NCBI GenBank assembly: GCA_020086605.1
Contig: JACBWW010000007.1
Coordinates: forward strand, 22,652,956-22,716,955
Source of the DNA: Lanius collurio
Lineage: Eukaryota > Chordata > Aves > Passeriformes > Laniidae
Length of the DNA: 64,000 nucleotides
Reading direction: 5' to 3'
The position numbers and the translations under genes are program-made. Positions 1 through 11,000 of the stretch are shown piece after piece. Under the pieces are notes generated by a model that searched no databases, was not told the DNA's origin, and worked only from the letters and a program-made list of their open reading frames with translations. Within the stretch, counting starts at the first letter, position 1. Each line of letters opens with the position of its first letter.

Positions 1-860
1 GAATTAAGTGTTTGGTTCTGAAACTCAAGTTAGACACACTTTATTAAAGATCCCTTTCCTATTTTTTTTAATCTCCAGTTTAAATCTCTTTCCAGCACTA
101 AGGTATGGGCTGTCTAATTACCCAAAAAACACAGGTGTGACTGTGTATTAAAAAACTAAAAGCTCAGGTAAACAGGATTATATGCAGCGAGTGAAAAATC
201 CTACAAAGGCAGGTAAGTGAATCTCATTTCCACAGTGGATCATTCTCAATGCTCTCCAAAACCCACACTGGATAGATCGACTGATTCCAAGGCTGCATGT
301 TGTGTTTTGAATCATGATAGTGTGCCCCAGCCAAACCATCTTTAGTTATTCCTATTGGAGCCCTCAGAGAGAGACCAGGTTGGAATTACCCTCACCAGCT
401 TCACCTGGCCATCCACCTTCAGGTGTAGTAGATCAGCTCCTGAAGGGTTCTTAAAACCAGCCAGAAGGTTCAGTGGGGAGGGGAAGAAGGAGAAAAGAGA
501 GGTGTGTATTTGTTCTCTATGATGTGTGGCTGTTTTGATTTCCTGGACTAACCTGGCTGCTGATCATTGGATAGGTTTTGTTGCTGCCACCATCTTGACT
601 CTGCTTGCCTGGATCTGGAGCATCAAGGACTGAAAGGTACTGAAAGATAAGCTGTGCTAAATTGGAATTGGGAAAAAAGAAGCTGAAAGGCTAAATACCA
701 AGACATCAAGGCATTGATAAAGAGGATTGTGCTGCACTGGGTTAGGAACCAATTGTATTATCTGAAAAGTGTGTGTAGAGCTCTTGCACAAAGTAAAGAG
801 ACCAATCAAGTAATGTGTAATCTCATGCACAGCCACATTGCAAAATTTATATGTGCTGTA
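1..860. other. unassigned non-coding stretch, GC-richer in the middle
   Basis: No gene is recognised. A pyrimidine-rich tract followed by CAG near 77 and a strong CAG|GTAAGT donor near 210 bracket about 133 bp, but all three frames there carry stops, so at most this would be a non-coding exon. Bases about 360-640 are clearly richer in G and C than their surroundings and look like an old repeat or retroviral remnant that I cannot name. Confidence 0.3.
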
Positions 861-867
861 TTATAGA

Positions 868-1000
868 TAAGTTAGTAAATATATAAGTACTGTATTAAGT
901 AAGTAAAATGTGTATGTACTGTGTTCAGAGAAAACAGAGTAAAATGCATAAGTATGTTAAAGTAGTATAATGTGTAAGTATAAGTAAGCCTAATACACAA
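868..1000. repeat. degenerate AT-rich tandem repeat
   Basis: The stretch repeatedly uses close variants of a unit of roughly 25-35 bases built on AAAATGTGTA and AGTACTGT or AAGTAAG. Copies are imperfect and of unequal length, so it is read as a decayed minisatellite or a simple sequence expansion. No gene is seen in it; a short minus-strand open frame across it is low-complexity (Tyr, Leu, Ser, Thr) and not protein-like. Confidence 0.4.
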
Positions 1001-1623
1001 AAGAAAAGATGAGTAGCTGTTATTGTACAGATTAGAAGATGTGAGAGTTACCACATGATGCCCAAAGAGGTGCTGCATCTTTTAAGTGATAAGACACTTC
1101 TGTGTAATCACGTTGATTTATTGAACAGAAGTGCTGAGTTCCTGCAGCTGCACATGAGCACTGCTCCGTGTGAGTGGCTCACAATGGTAGCACATGGTAT
1201 TGCACTCAGCTTATGGGCACCTTTCCTAGTGACAAAGTGCCGCAGATAGGCACTGCAGCACTTCAGGTATAAGCAATTTCAGGTGCTCATACACCCTATC
1301 AGGTCAGGTACCCACTGTACACATCTGTCTTGTTTAAAATAAATCATTAGAAGTAGAGCCAACTGAAAAAAATCAGTCAGTTACTGAGGCTGAAAAAAAT
1401 CCATGAACCCAAAGCGAACGGTTCAACTGCAGAATCAGGGGCTGTCATGTTAGCTTGTAGGTTGATTTATGCTGTTCAAGATACCTCTGAACCTTTTGTG
1501 AGATCCATTTTATGCCCAGTAAGCCTCTTGCTTCTTTCTTTTCCCTCTCCTCCCTCATTAGCAGAATGAATCATAAGAGCACTAGTCATCAACTTTCTAG
1601 AACTCAGTGTGACATTTTAGCTA
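1001..1623. other. unassigned non-coding stretch upstream of a solo LTR
   Basis: No protein, RNA gene or recognisable repeat is seen. A polypurine tract, which would be expected if retroviral internal sequence joined the LTR that starts at 1,624, is absent. That supports reading the LTR as solo. Confidence 0.3.
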
Positions 1624-2195
1624 TGTGCTGGTTTAAGCTGGGATACAGTTAATTTTCTTCATGGTACCTAGTGTGGGATGTGCTTTGGATTTGTCCTGGA
1701 AGCAGTGTTGATAACACAGGGCTGTTCTTGTTACTGCTGAGCAGTGCTTACAAATGGCGTCAAGGCCTTTTCTGCTCCTCACCCCATCCCACCAGCGAGG
1801 GCTGGGGGTGCAGAGGGAGCTGGGAGGGGACACAGCTGTGACAGATGATGCCAACTGACCCAAGGGATATATATCCTATGGCATTGTACTAAGCACATAG
1901 AAACAGGGGAAGAAGCAAGGGGAGGGCATTCAAAGTGATGGTATCTGTCCTCCCAAGTCACTGCTACATGTGATGGAGCCTGGCATTCCTGAGGATGGCT
2001 GAACTGCTAATAGGAAGCAGTGAACTAACTCATTGTTTTGCTTTGCACAGCTTTTGCTTTACCAATAAAACTGTCTTCATCTCAAACCACAAGTTTTATC
2101 ACTTTTGCTCTTCTGATTTTCTACCCCCATCATGGGGGGAGTTGACTGAAGAGGCTGTGTGAGGTTTAGTTGTTAGCTCAGTTTAAACCACAACC
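1624..2195 (+). mobile_element. solo LTR of an avian endogenous retrovirus (family copy 1)
   Basis: A 572-bp block begins TGTGCTGGTTTAAGC and ends near GTTTAAACCACAACCA, an imperfect inverted pair as expected for LTR termini. Near its 3' side lies AATAAA (2,064-2,069) followed by a T/C-rich stretch, which fits a U3-R-U5 order on the plus strand. The same family recurs at 46.6 kb, where long runs align, for example the GCTTTGGATTTGTCCTGGAAG segment of both copies, the AGCAGTG, CACCCCATCCCAC and GGGAGGGGACACAGCTGTG segments. I recall this LTR as abundant in neoavian genomes. No internal gag, pol or env sequence adjoins it. No convincing target-site duplication is visible, so the ends may be off by a few bases. 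It is decayed: the TATA-like element expected near 1,885 is not evident. Confidence 0.75.
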
Positions 2196-5100
2196 AACTC
2201 CTAAAATTCAGTTACATTTGATGTAGACTGGGAGAGGTTTACATATCTTCAAAGTTTAGAAAGCCTAATAGAAACAACTGTGAAATATTATCTTTTGTGT
2301 AAAATAGCAGTTTCATGTGGCTACCTGGAGTTACTGTATATGTTAAAGAGATTCTCGTGAGAATTACACTAGTAATATATTTCCCTTGTAACTGAATAAA
2401 CAAAAGGGTTAAATGACAGAGAATGGTTCCCGTCTGTGTTGCCTGTTTTCTCTCCTGTAGGTCAGTGAGCATCATGATTTGGTGAAAAGGAGTGATTTTG
2501 TATTTGAGGATCAAGTCTTAATTAAATTAGTTACAGTTGGGGTTATTCTGTGACATTATCATGTACACTGGGAACCCAGCTGATACTGTCTGAAAGTATT
2601 GCTAATTGTGGAGCTGGTTTTGAATGAAAGCCAGGTCTTAGGTTTTAAATAGTTAGGGGGTTTTAGATTTCTTGAGATGTGCTTTATGTTGTTCCTCATC
2701 GATAGCATCCTGACGTGGATTATGGTGGGATAGATGATAAGGAACAGGTTGTTAATGTAGAATTTATCATCTGCAAGTATTACATTACCCTAATTAATAA
2801 ATGTATATATAAAGAAAAATCCTTCATTTTTAATCAATATTCAGACAGTGTAATCTTATGCATTAGGACTAATGTTTGCTTTGTATTTTTTGTAAGTCTA
2901 CTGCTCAGAACAAGGAAACAACAAAATGGCTGGCACAGAAATGAAGGGATCAGTGATGTCTCTCTTGGAGGTGCAGTTACAGCTACCTTAGCTATTCTGA
3001 ATCCTCAACAACTGTAAGGTAAAACAATGCAGCACAAACCTCCTGGGTCCTAGAATAGCAGTTAGGAACTGGCAGTGACAAGGAACAGACACATGGCCAC
3101 CATCACATTGTATTGCAACACATTGCACAAGGGTGTACCTGCAGGTTAGGATTAACCCGAGTTTAACACCCTAAGAGACTTTTTGGGTTAATTCACATGG
3201 AACCCCATGCAAAGCAACTTGCCATTAGAAGTACCAAGGGTTAGATTGTGAGAATATAACATTTTGTGTTGAGTTTTAACATCAAAACATAAGAGGGAGT
3301 ATAAGCTATTCAGTTCTGATCTTAGTCAACAGGAATAAGAATTGTATTTTCTGGCAGATTTTGGTATATCCTTTATGAAAAGAATAACAAAACTGCATAA
3401 CAGAAACACAAAAAAATACTATATATACAGCTGTGATTTATTTTTAATAATTCTTGTCTAAGTAGGATGACATATACAACCTGCAGGTGAAATATGGAAC
3501 TTAAGATGTATTGCTTACTTTAGAGAAATACTTTTAAAAATTACATTTCTAAACCCTAGGCATTAAGAAGTCTAACTTGTGTATTCACATCCAAGGAGTG
3601 TGCTCTTTATAAACAGAAAGTGTTTCTGCAGATGGGACTGTCAGTGTGTCACCGCAACATGCATTTCACCAAGCCCTGCAGAACATACCTATAGTATTTT
3701 TCAATTATGAATTCTGAAGGACATGGAAAAAAATGTTCAAAATAACATCCAGAGAAGTAAGAGAAGGAAAATATACTGACACATTTCTTTGAAGCTCTAC
3801 TTTGCTACTTTAGTGGAGATGCAGTCAAAAAGAGCTCTGTTCACTCAGCCTCATACAAGGCTTAGAAATACAGCTTGTGAAGCAAACCAGTTTTAGGTGT
3901 AACAGTCTCCTATCTGTTATCAGCACTTTAGAGAGTGTTCTGGTCATTCAAATGGTTATTTCAGAGCAGAATGGAACATTTCTGAGAAATTCGACTGGGT
4001 GCAAAGTTGAGCAGCATAGTTTAAACTGCTATAGCAAATAGCTGCATTTAATGTGTATTTATTTTACTTGGGTGTGGAGGGACTGAAAGCACACACATGG
4101 ACAGGCATTACCACTCTCCATGGTTATGCAAACTTACTAGTATCAAATTAGGACTTAGAGTAAAGGAAATATTCAGAAGAGCCAATTGTTGGTTATCTAA
4201 CAAAAACATGAGCTTGAAACATTTATTTTTCTGAATTGCCCAGCTCATTTCAGTACACAACATCAGGGGTGCCAGTCCCATAATATTAACTGTTAGCAAT
4301 TTGAGTTACTGAATACCTTCAATACCCTAAGCAAATAAAGGAAGCCTTATGACCTGTAGGATCTAACTAGGAACAGTACCAGCATTTCCTGGAACAGAGA
4401 TAGGGAAAGGGCAAGTCCCAGTATATCAGTTAGGTCTGTCAGACCCTTACATATACAAAGTAGCATTACAGGCCTTGTTCCTAAAATTATGGCACCAGAA
4501 AGACCAAGACCATTGCCAAGAACTTCAGGTCAAATATTCTGGAAGTCCATGGAGACTTTGTTTTTAATTCCCAAAATTAAACAAAGTAGAAGCTGCCAGA
4601 AAAGTTGTACATGTACTGAAGGCAAGAATCACTGAAAGTGTTGAAAAAGCGACTGTTTTGACATAAAATATTTGGTAAGTAAATTACTAAAAAAAAAAAA
4701 AAGAGGGGAAGTAATATCATCACATTGTAGCTGAAATGCAGCAGTTTCAACCATAATCCTTTTAGAATGAAAATAACTTTCAACACTGACAGCTTGGTAT
4801 CTATCTCTATAGCTCAGTTGTCTGGCATGTCAAATTTTGCCAGCAGAAGTGCCTGTTTGAAAGGACAGAATAATCCTAGGACTCATTTCATGTTTCTATT
4901 CTTTGTTGCCAAGTCAAAATCATGGCCACTGATGTCAACAGAAAATTGGCTCCCAAACATTAGTTCATCCCTGACCAGTTCTTGTCAAAATTTGTTTACA
5001 GGGTTTTGTACCAGCATATGAAACTGGGACATGTATTTTCTTCTCTTTTCTTTCCTCACAGCTTAAAGCTTAACAGTCACCAAAGAAAAATATTCAACTC

Positions 5101-5226
5101 TTACTTTGCCCAATTTTGAAACATGGAATTGAACTCAAATCTCCTACATTCAGGATGTGCCTCCTAAACATAGAATATTTGATGGAGCCCTCTCTCTGCT
5201 GTTGAAACTGGTTCTTCGTGTACAAG
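2196..5226. other. AT-rich non-coding stretch
   Basis: No gene is recognised. It contains a 14-base A run (4,689-4,702). An exon-like block sits at about 2,907-3,011: a pyrimidine-rich tract and CAG upstream, then an open frame ending beside CT|GTAAGG. The frame meets a stop at the donor itself and the peptide is unfamiliar, so it is treated as a pseudo-exon. Confidence 0.3.
4689..4702 (+). repeat. A14 homopolymer
   Basis: Fourteen consecutive A residues in AT-rich DNA. No polyadenylation hexamer sits in the usual place upstream, and no gene-derived sequence precedes it, so it is a simple repeat and not a processed-pseudogene tail. Confidence 0.8.
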
Positions 5227-5893
5227 TGTCTTGGGGTGACTTGATGTGTATCCCCTATCGCTGCTCTATGCCCAGAAATTAATTTGTGCCTTTCTATGCC
5301 TTTAAATGGAGCCTGAGAGGGGGAAGAGAAAAAAACCAAGTGTACGTCTTCAAAGCAGTTGTTTTTAAGGACACAGATGCACACTCCTCTGCGTCCACTC
5401 TGCTGTGGCAGCGAGAGAGTGGAGAAGCACCCTTCTTGCTTTTTAGCCCGTTTTTGGCTTCTTTTCCCTAGAGGGAGACAGACTTGAACTTTTGTTTTCT
5501 CGGCACTTCGGTTTTTTTCCTCCTCTTCTGCACTGTTTCATTAGAACACATCGGGAGATCTTTGTACCAAGGCCCTGGCCCTGGAGGTGGGCCCAGGACC
5601 CAGCTCTGAAGAGGAGAGAGACTACACCTATAGAAGGACTCTGAAATTTTCCCAGGTTTCTCTCCACAGTGAGAGTTTTTATTATTTAGCATTATTATCA
5701 TTTTCCTGTGTGTTTGTTAAATAAATAGTTTTTATCTTTTTCACTTTCCTTCAAGGAAGACTTTTTTTCCCCGAACCTGGTGGGGGAGGGGTGGTTGTTA
5801 ACCTGCCTTCTATCAGAGGATATTTTCCTCCAAATTTGTCCAAACTGGAGCAATAAGCAGGGAGTTCTTCTCTTAAACGTCAACCTTTCACCA
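5227..5893 (+). mobile_element. LTR-like element of a second avian ERV family
   Basis: The block opens TGTCTTGGGGTGAC and runs to about TCAACCTTTCACCA. A TTTAAA box lies at about 5,299. AATAAA sits at 5,720-5,725 inside a T-rich R region, and a G-rich then pyrimidine-rich U5-like part follows (GGTGGGGGAGGGGTGG). Order and spacing fit U3-R-U5 on the plus strand. The text matches my memory of a common avian LTR or retroposon, but I cannot check a library. The 3' end is set by similarity memory and is uncertain, and no target-site duplication is clear. It is unrelated to the LTRs at 1.6, 17.7 and 46.6 kb. Short open frames within it do not resemble proteins. Confidence 0.6.
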
Positions 5894-6894
5894 TGAGGTG
5901 GTATGCCCTAGAAGCACTTTTGATCCTTCTGGGGTTATTTTGAAATGCTTGTAATAGGTACAAATATTTTGGCTCTTTCTCAGTGCAATAGCTATTGCAC
6001 CACCACTGCTTTGCTACAGGGATAATACTCTTTTACACTCTCTTTTCACATCTTTGATTCATTTACCAACCTACTCTGGACTTAATATTGTTGTTCTAAT
6101 TATCTCTATTCAAACTGCTGCCTCAAAGATCACTTCCCCATCCTGTTACCTTGCATCTATGTACTGCATCAAGTGCCAATTAATTTAGTTTTTTTACAAA
6201 CGTCTTCCTAGCCCTTATTCTAAATCTCCAAATTCTGAGTTTTCACCTGCCAAGATACAAGGCACAGCATTGGCAAAATGCTATGAAGCAGCAAGTTAAG
6301 CTTGGAGCACAAGTGCACATGCAAAATATATACTGCAGCAAAGTGCATAAATAATTTTAAATCTACCTAAGAGTGATACAGTTTAAAATCATTAAGAAGC
6401 TCTCTGTAACAGACTCCTCCTGACAGTGGTAATAGCTTTAATTGCTTAGTGCCTGCCTGCTTCTTTCTGTGCTATTGCTTACATACAGACTTCTTTGGCA
6501 GTGTAGCTACTGTATTAATGAACAATGAAATGAGCTCCCTGAATTAAACAATATTAGTAGTTTTGCTTCTCTACCTGAACTGTCTTTCTTCAGGCTGCAG
6601 TCCTGCAGCAAAGTCTACCAATAAACTGATTTGTCATGTTTGCATCTGTTCCACAAATCTGTCATAGATCAGTTATGTTCCCTTTTCCTTTCTGCTTTTA
6701 AATCTTCTCCAAGATTGCATCTGGAATTTAGTAAGCAACACAGTAAGAAAATTTCCACCTGTATGTCCCTACTGTTTCTAGGCCACTGTTCCCTGCCACC
6801 ATTTCCACGCAGATAGAGTAAAAATAACAGTAATATTTACTGCTAACAACACAAGGCTGCAAAATGTAACAGCTTTTCACTTCCAGATATTAGA
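5894..6894. other. non-coding spacer with an 18-bp palindrome
   Basis: No gene is seen. The notable item is a perfect 18-bp palindrome at 5,983-6,000, listed separately. The rest is AT-rich with short chance open frames. Confidence 0.3.
5983..6000. repeat. perfect 18-bp palindrome
   Basis: GTGCAATAGCTATTGCAC equals its own reverse complement across all 18 bases, with no spacer. It contains two facing TTGCAC/GTGCAA half-sites. It lies about 90 bp beyond the LTR-like element. Function is unknown; a dimeric factor site or chance are both possible. Confidence 0.9.
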
Positions 6895-7024
6895 ATTGTG
6901 GATGGACCTTCACCAGTTGTTTCCAGCAGTAGCAATAGTACTCAGCTCATGGATAACTTTACAGTTGCACTTGAAGACCTTAAAGGTCTATTCCAAAATA
7001 AATGATTCCATGATTCTATAAAAA
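6895..7024 (+). mobile_element. CR1 LINE 3' tail fragment
   Basis: The segment ends with the hallmark CR1 3' terminus: ACCTTAAAGGTC, TTCCAA, AAATGATTCCATGATTCTAT, close to the repeated octamer ending of avian CR1. Upstream bases (GTTGTTTCCAGCAG and following) fit the CR1 3' untranslated region poorly, so this is an old, strongly 5'-truncated copy. No coding part remains. Confidence 0.75.
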
Positions 7025-8000
7025 AGAAGCCTATCTTATGTTCTAAAAAGTCACTCTCATAAACTGCCTTTTCATTTTCCAATAGTTGACCATTTTCTTT
7101 TGTGATTATATAATACTTTTAAAGTAAAAGTGAGCATAAATATTTTGACATTTTATATATGTAAAGAATTTCCATTGAGAAAACATCATTCTTTTAATTT
7201 TAAACAGACAAGGGAAAGCCTCTTCAAGCTGGCACTTTCCCCTTCCAATCTGTTACAAGGCAGCTTCAGAAAACCACACACAGTCTTGTTATAAACACTG
7301 TCTTGCTGTGCAACTTAAAGTGTCTGTCAGAGCTGCGCTGTTCTCTCCAAGCAAAGTCAAATTTTTCGTTGCCGTTTTATAAATGAGTTAAACTAGTGAA
7401 CTCTTCTGATAACAGATGACTCGCCTTATACATCACCCTGCAAATTCACACATACATTTCTGAATGAGAGAGCTGCAACTAAATGTTCTTTTTGCTTGTA
7501 TCCACCACAGTTCTATGGTTTTATAGACCACCGAACAATCAGAGACGACAAAAAAAAAGGGGGGCCCTCTTTGTCTAAATTGTTACTTTGTTTCTCTCCC
7601 CTGGCTTTCCATTTCCCTCCCAGCACTACCATCACCATCAGAAACGACATATTCCGCATTACTAAACAGCAAGAGCCATAGGGCTTTTCACTTCTAATTT
7701 CACGCCACAATAAAATGCAGTGGTTGTTTCACTGGGGGACCTGAAAAGCCTTCCTTTGTGAGGCTGCTCTGACGGTCAGGTTAAGTATCACACGCTGGCA
7801 GCAGGCATCTGTGCGTGCCTCTTCATGCAATTATGGCAAAAGGGGGAGGAAAAGGAACAGAAAAATAAAAAAAGAGGTTGTCATGGAAAAAAAAAAATTA
7901 ATTCCCTACTCTGAAGTATGCAATTCACATTCTATTGCCTGGCCTAAATAGTTTTAAATATATCTCATGTACACCTCATTTATAGACAAATCAATCTTAT
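7025..8000. other. candidate conserved non-coding blocks
   Basis: No gene or repeat is recognised. Two parts (about 7,290-7,480 and 7,680-7,840) differ from their surroundings. They are less AT-rich, keep several CpGs in an otherwise CpG-poor region, and carry homeodomain-like cores (TGCAATTATGGC) without a long open frame. That texture is common in vertebrate conserved enhancers. This is a visual judgement, not an alignment. Confidence 0.25.
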
Positions 8001-11000
8001 AATAGTAACTCTAGAAAGTTTTCATTGTACTTGCAAGTACTGCTTGTTGCTTTAATGGGAAATCTATTGACCTAGAGTAGACTGATGACACAAATATCTG
8101 AAAGAGAGGAAAAAAAAAAATCTAAGGACAATAAATTTGGATTTTTTTTAATTTCAGAGTAAAGCAGTGAAAATGATCAGCAATAACAAGCAACAAATAG
8201 GGTGCTCCTAAAAGTACTTTTAGAATTGCATTCTATTTATATAATAGAAATATTGCTTAATTCTATAAAAGTGGAAGCAATAATTCCATTAATCCCAAGC
8301 ACAACAGGAAGAAAAGGGCAAAAAGGAATTTCCAACAAGTTTTCTACCTTTATCTTGGCTTTTTCACGTATATTCCCAATACACGCTGGATGTTTTTCAG
8401 TCCCATGTTTAGAAACCCTATTGTATTCACTGAATATTTTGTGAAGAGATAATGTGAATCCTTTCACAATAATCTCTTCATGTATTTTAACACAGTCTAA
8501 TGCAACATTGAAATCACTAATATTTTTTCAGTTTTCATGGCAATTCATAAAATAAACACACTTGGAAATACTTTAAAGATTAGATAGTTTCTCACATGTT
8601 GGTCAAGGGGAAAAATGAAATCTGAACAAAGTAACCTAAACGAGCTATTTGGTTTTGAATTCTTCTCAAGTTATTAAAAAAACTCCTTCTCTCCCATTAT
8701 TTTTCAATGCATGCTACACAGGAGCGAGGAAGACTACACATCCATACTAAATTTCTATATCTCCAATTGTTATGGGTTTTGAGGTTATGGTTATGTGATG
8801 AGCATAAGCAAATCTACACCCGTAATGCCACCAAAACAGGGGCAGTCCTGAATTGGGACTAGTTCCTACTAGCCTACTCCTTTTGATGTAAATGTGCTAA
8901 AAGAGTCATTCTAGATGAAAAACGCACAAGTTTTTAGGTAAGCAAACTTTCCCATTCAGCTCACTCAGTAGCCTCATAAAAATTAGACGTCTAGGTTGGG
9001 TAAAAAGGAGAGGAGTCTGTAAACATGTCTTTGAGAGCCTGAACTTACAACAGCTTAAGACAGCCATAAAACCACAGTCTAAATACCAACTAATATCTGA
9101 TTTTCCCTCCAAGGCTGAGTAATAAAGCTTAACATTATGGTGTTGAGAGGTAAGCAGGACAAACTGGCAGCTGAGTTAATAAATAAATAGTTCTGATTAA
9201 ACTGTCATAGAACATAAACTGTTAAATCAAACCTCAGCCTTGTGCTGGAAGAATCAAGCTGGATACATTTTCACTGCCAATGTCTGGGCCAGACTATTGG
9301 GCATTTCTACCTCCATTCCTACTTCCAAGGCAGAAGGGAAGACAATTTGGCTGACCAGACTGACAGACTGCACCATGGGAACACATTCTGTTTTCAGTGT
9401 ACATGTATGTTGTAGTTCTGCAGCTCAAACAGGCATCACTAGATTTCATCACTGTATAAACTTAGACTAATAAATGGGCAGGCAAAATTATTTCAAAGCT
9501 TTTTTTAAATTTGAAATTTAGATGACATATATCATATATCATTCCTAAAAGTACTCTAGAATTGTGGCTCAGCAGGTATGGGGGTTTTTAAACTTTAACT
9601 TGGAAGCTGCATATTTTAATTAATTATCCACCAATTTCAAATGTTATTCAAAATTATTGATCTCTGCTGTCACAAACTGTGATACATAAAGACAAAGACT
9701 GAGAGTAATACATTTCTAGTCATCCTAAAGTGAGCTATCATAGTGTGCAGATGTAAAGATGATTAAATGATCTTTAACACTTGAACTCAACAATCTTTCC
9801 AAGGTAAATGATTCTACAACTCTTTGAAATGAAATATAATCGTGATAAAGGCGATGCTGTAACACAGCAAAAAAATGTAAAGTGGGCATTTGGGATATGT
9901 AATGCTTCACCTAGTTTTCTGCAATTCATCTTAACAGGACTCTTAAGCAAGTTCTCAGAGGAATGAGAGAGTAAGATTATGGAAGCATGTTGGCATTAAG
10001 CCCCCAGAGAACAACTGTCTTGAAACCAGCTCATTGCATAGCACTCTATGCTGACAGATTAAATGGATAGCTTGCCTTTTTATGCAAATGTATGCAAGGA
10101 AAGGCACACTAGTTAATGAAGTATAGCCAAAGGGTCTGAACCAGAAGTCATAATTCCAGATTAAATCAGCACAGATTGCAGGTGCCCGCCAATCTTGGGA
10201 ACTGACTCCCTCTGATTGCTCAGAGGCATCCTAAATCACAGTAAGGCATGTCTAGATAAGAGTACCAGAATGCTCAATGTTGTATAGAAAGCATATAGCT
10301 GTGAGTTGGTCTGTAGTTACTGTCATTGTAAATTGAAAAACTTGACAATTCTGAAAAATCTTCACTGAGAACTCTGGAGTTGCAGCAGCTCTAACTGGAT
10401 GATATCTTTTATCATCTCAATAAAAACAGAGTGAGGTTGGGCAGGAGTGATAAGATGGCATTTGGGAAGACTCCCTGCAACTGGAAGAAAAAAACAATGG
10501 ATGAGGGAAATATATAACAGGAGAGTGAAGGGGAAAAAACAGTCCCACAAAACTTCCTAAGTGAAGTCATCTGTCAGGACTGCAGTATATCCTTGAGGGT
10601 ACATTAATGTGCAATCAAATACTGCAGCTTTTCATTCAGTCAGGATATTACCATGTTTTCTATTTTCTATACAGCTACATCATTTAATGAAATGTTCTAG
10701 GGATCTTCTTTTATTAGTTAAGCTCTCCTTTTGAAACCAAACATCAGGAAAGAAAGTACCAGAGACCATTCACAGATACCTATACCCAACATAATGGCAA
10801 CTAGCTTCCAGCTGCTACTCCTGAAAGCCAAACACTTTTTCTTAGATATCTCACACCTGCCAGCCCCACATTGTCACTCTAGGACACGAGAGCACACACG
10901 TGTGAATGCAACAGCTGAAGGTGAGAAAAAGGCGCAAGTTTATTTTCTGACTCCACTACTTATAGTTTCACAAAAGTGACAGTGGATTGGAGGGTGAAAG

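Noticed and set aside
360..500. Minus-strand peptide-like reading near an acceptor
   Set aside because: Short, not in phase with any neighbour, and in a GC-richer block that looks like an old repeat.
2907..3017. Plus-strand exon-like block with CAG acceptor and GTAAGG donor
   Set aside because: The only readable frame stops at the donor, and the peptide matches nothing known.
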